Shown here in pieces: positions 46,882-47,022 of a stretch of DNA of 47,022 nt (position 1 is the stretch's first letter; each line of letters opens with the position of its first letter). The stretch spans positions 1 to 47,022 of the forward strand of contig CAKSWA010000013.1 in assembly GCA_934511165.1 (NCBI GenBank). The letters run 5' to 3'. The translations under genes were made by a program, and so were the position numbers. Source of the stretch: an uncultured Oscillospiraceae bacterium (GTDB lineage Bacteria > Bacillota > Clostridia > Oscillospirales > Oscillospiraceae). The notes beneath the pieces were generated by a model that saw only the letters and a program-made list of their open reading frames with translations, did not search any database and had not been told where the DNA came from.

Positions 46882-47022
46882 AGCTCCCTCTGACGAGGGC
46901 GGCATGATAAATCCCGGCGGCGATCCACATGGATCGCCGCCGGGCTGAGCGTGTCAAAAAAGAATTTTTGACACGCTCTCAAACGAGACCCACTGCGTTG
47001 GGCTCTCGTTTGAAAAGGCTGC
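46882..47022. repeat. Hairpin-cluster region after the M18 gene (cut by window end)
   Basis: Four hairpins follow the M18 stop: a CTCCCTCTGACGAGGG fragment also seen near 77-128; a 14-bp perfect stem CCCGGCGGCGATCC / GGATCGCCGCCGGG (46913-46944); a 13-bp stem AGCGTGTCAAAAA / TTTTTGACACGCT (46948-46977); and TCAAACGAGACCCA / TGGGCTCTCGTTTGA (46979-47013). The last resembles SL1 of copies A-C in its TCAAAC...GTTTGA frame and ACT(G/C)CGTT(G) loop. The element continues past the window. Confidence 0.6.

Overview
The window looks like chromosomal DNA from a GC-rich member of the Clostridia, probably Oscillospiraceae-like. This is an inference from gene content: an EFR1-type flavodoxin/ferredoxin, YesM/YesN two-component genes, a PdaB-like deacetylase, AsnA, a WYL regulator, a cysteine-rich 'HCB'-like miniprotein and SagB. 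Strong Shine-Dalgarno sequences also fit. I see no rRNA, tRNA, transposase or phage gene.

Layout. Positions 135-2784 hold three minus-strand genes: an EFR1 ferrodoxin, a pyridoxamine kinase and an orphan PstS phosphate-binding lipoprotein with a Pho-box-like site upstream. Positions 2956-9460 are a complete type II-A CRISPR-Cas locus. It contains cas9, cas1, cas2 and csn2 on the minus strand, a leader, a short array (5 repeats, 4 spacers, plus decayed repeats at the distal end), and a divergent plus-strand tracrRNA upstream of cas9. The crRNA:tracrRNA duplex can be read by eye and has the bulge of the S. pyogenes guide. Positions 9616-12097 hold a small PQ-loop-like membrane protein, a TetR regulator, an alpha/beta-hydrolase-like protein and a Sfp-type phosphopantetheinyl transferase. 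Positions 12150-16224 are a tightly coupled cobamide nucleotide-loop assembly operon: a TIM-barrel protein, cobT, cobU, cobS, a second compact cobU and cobC. It is divergent from a WYL regulator and asnA. Positions 18710-21256 hold an exported transglutaminase-like protein and a MORN-repeat lipoprotein.

Positions 21358-28697 hold a PdaB-like deacetylase, then a YesN/YesM two-component pair and an FbpABC-type ABC importer, presumably functionally linked. Positions 28923-32869 are a phosphate module: PhoR and PhoB divergent from a Na/Pi-cotransporter-PhoU protein, with a repeat array in the shared promoter. The rest is mostly housekeeping: SagB-type oxidoreductase, Xaa-Pro aminopeptidase, YlmH, MltG, a cysteine-rich 45-residue protein with a possibly structured leader, a TagA glycosyltransferase, a sirtuin, GuaB, S21 (59 codons), an unknown secreted protein, RF1, a TsaC/Sua5-CoaE fusion and an M18 aminopeptidase.

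Three cross-cutting signals stand out. (1) A family of about 180-220 bp hairpin-cluster repeats sits directly after stop codons (asnA, mltG, guaB, with reduced relatives elsewhere) and shows compensatory changes in one stem. (2) A shared repeat spacing (11, 11, 12 bp) occurs upstream of pstS and the Na/Pi transporter. (3) A long hairpin covers the ribosome binding site of the PdaB-like gene. Functional names rest on motif reading; no database search was possible.
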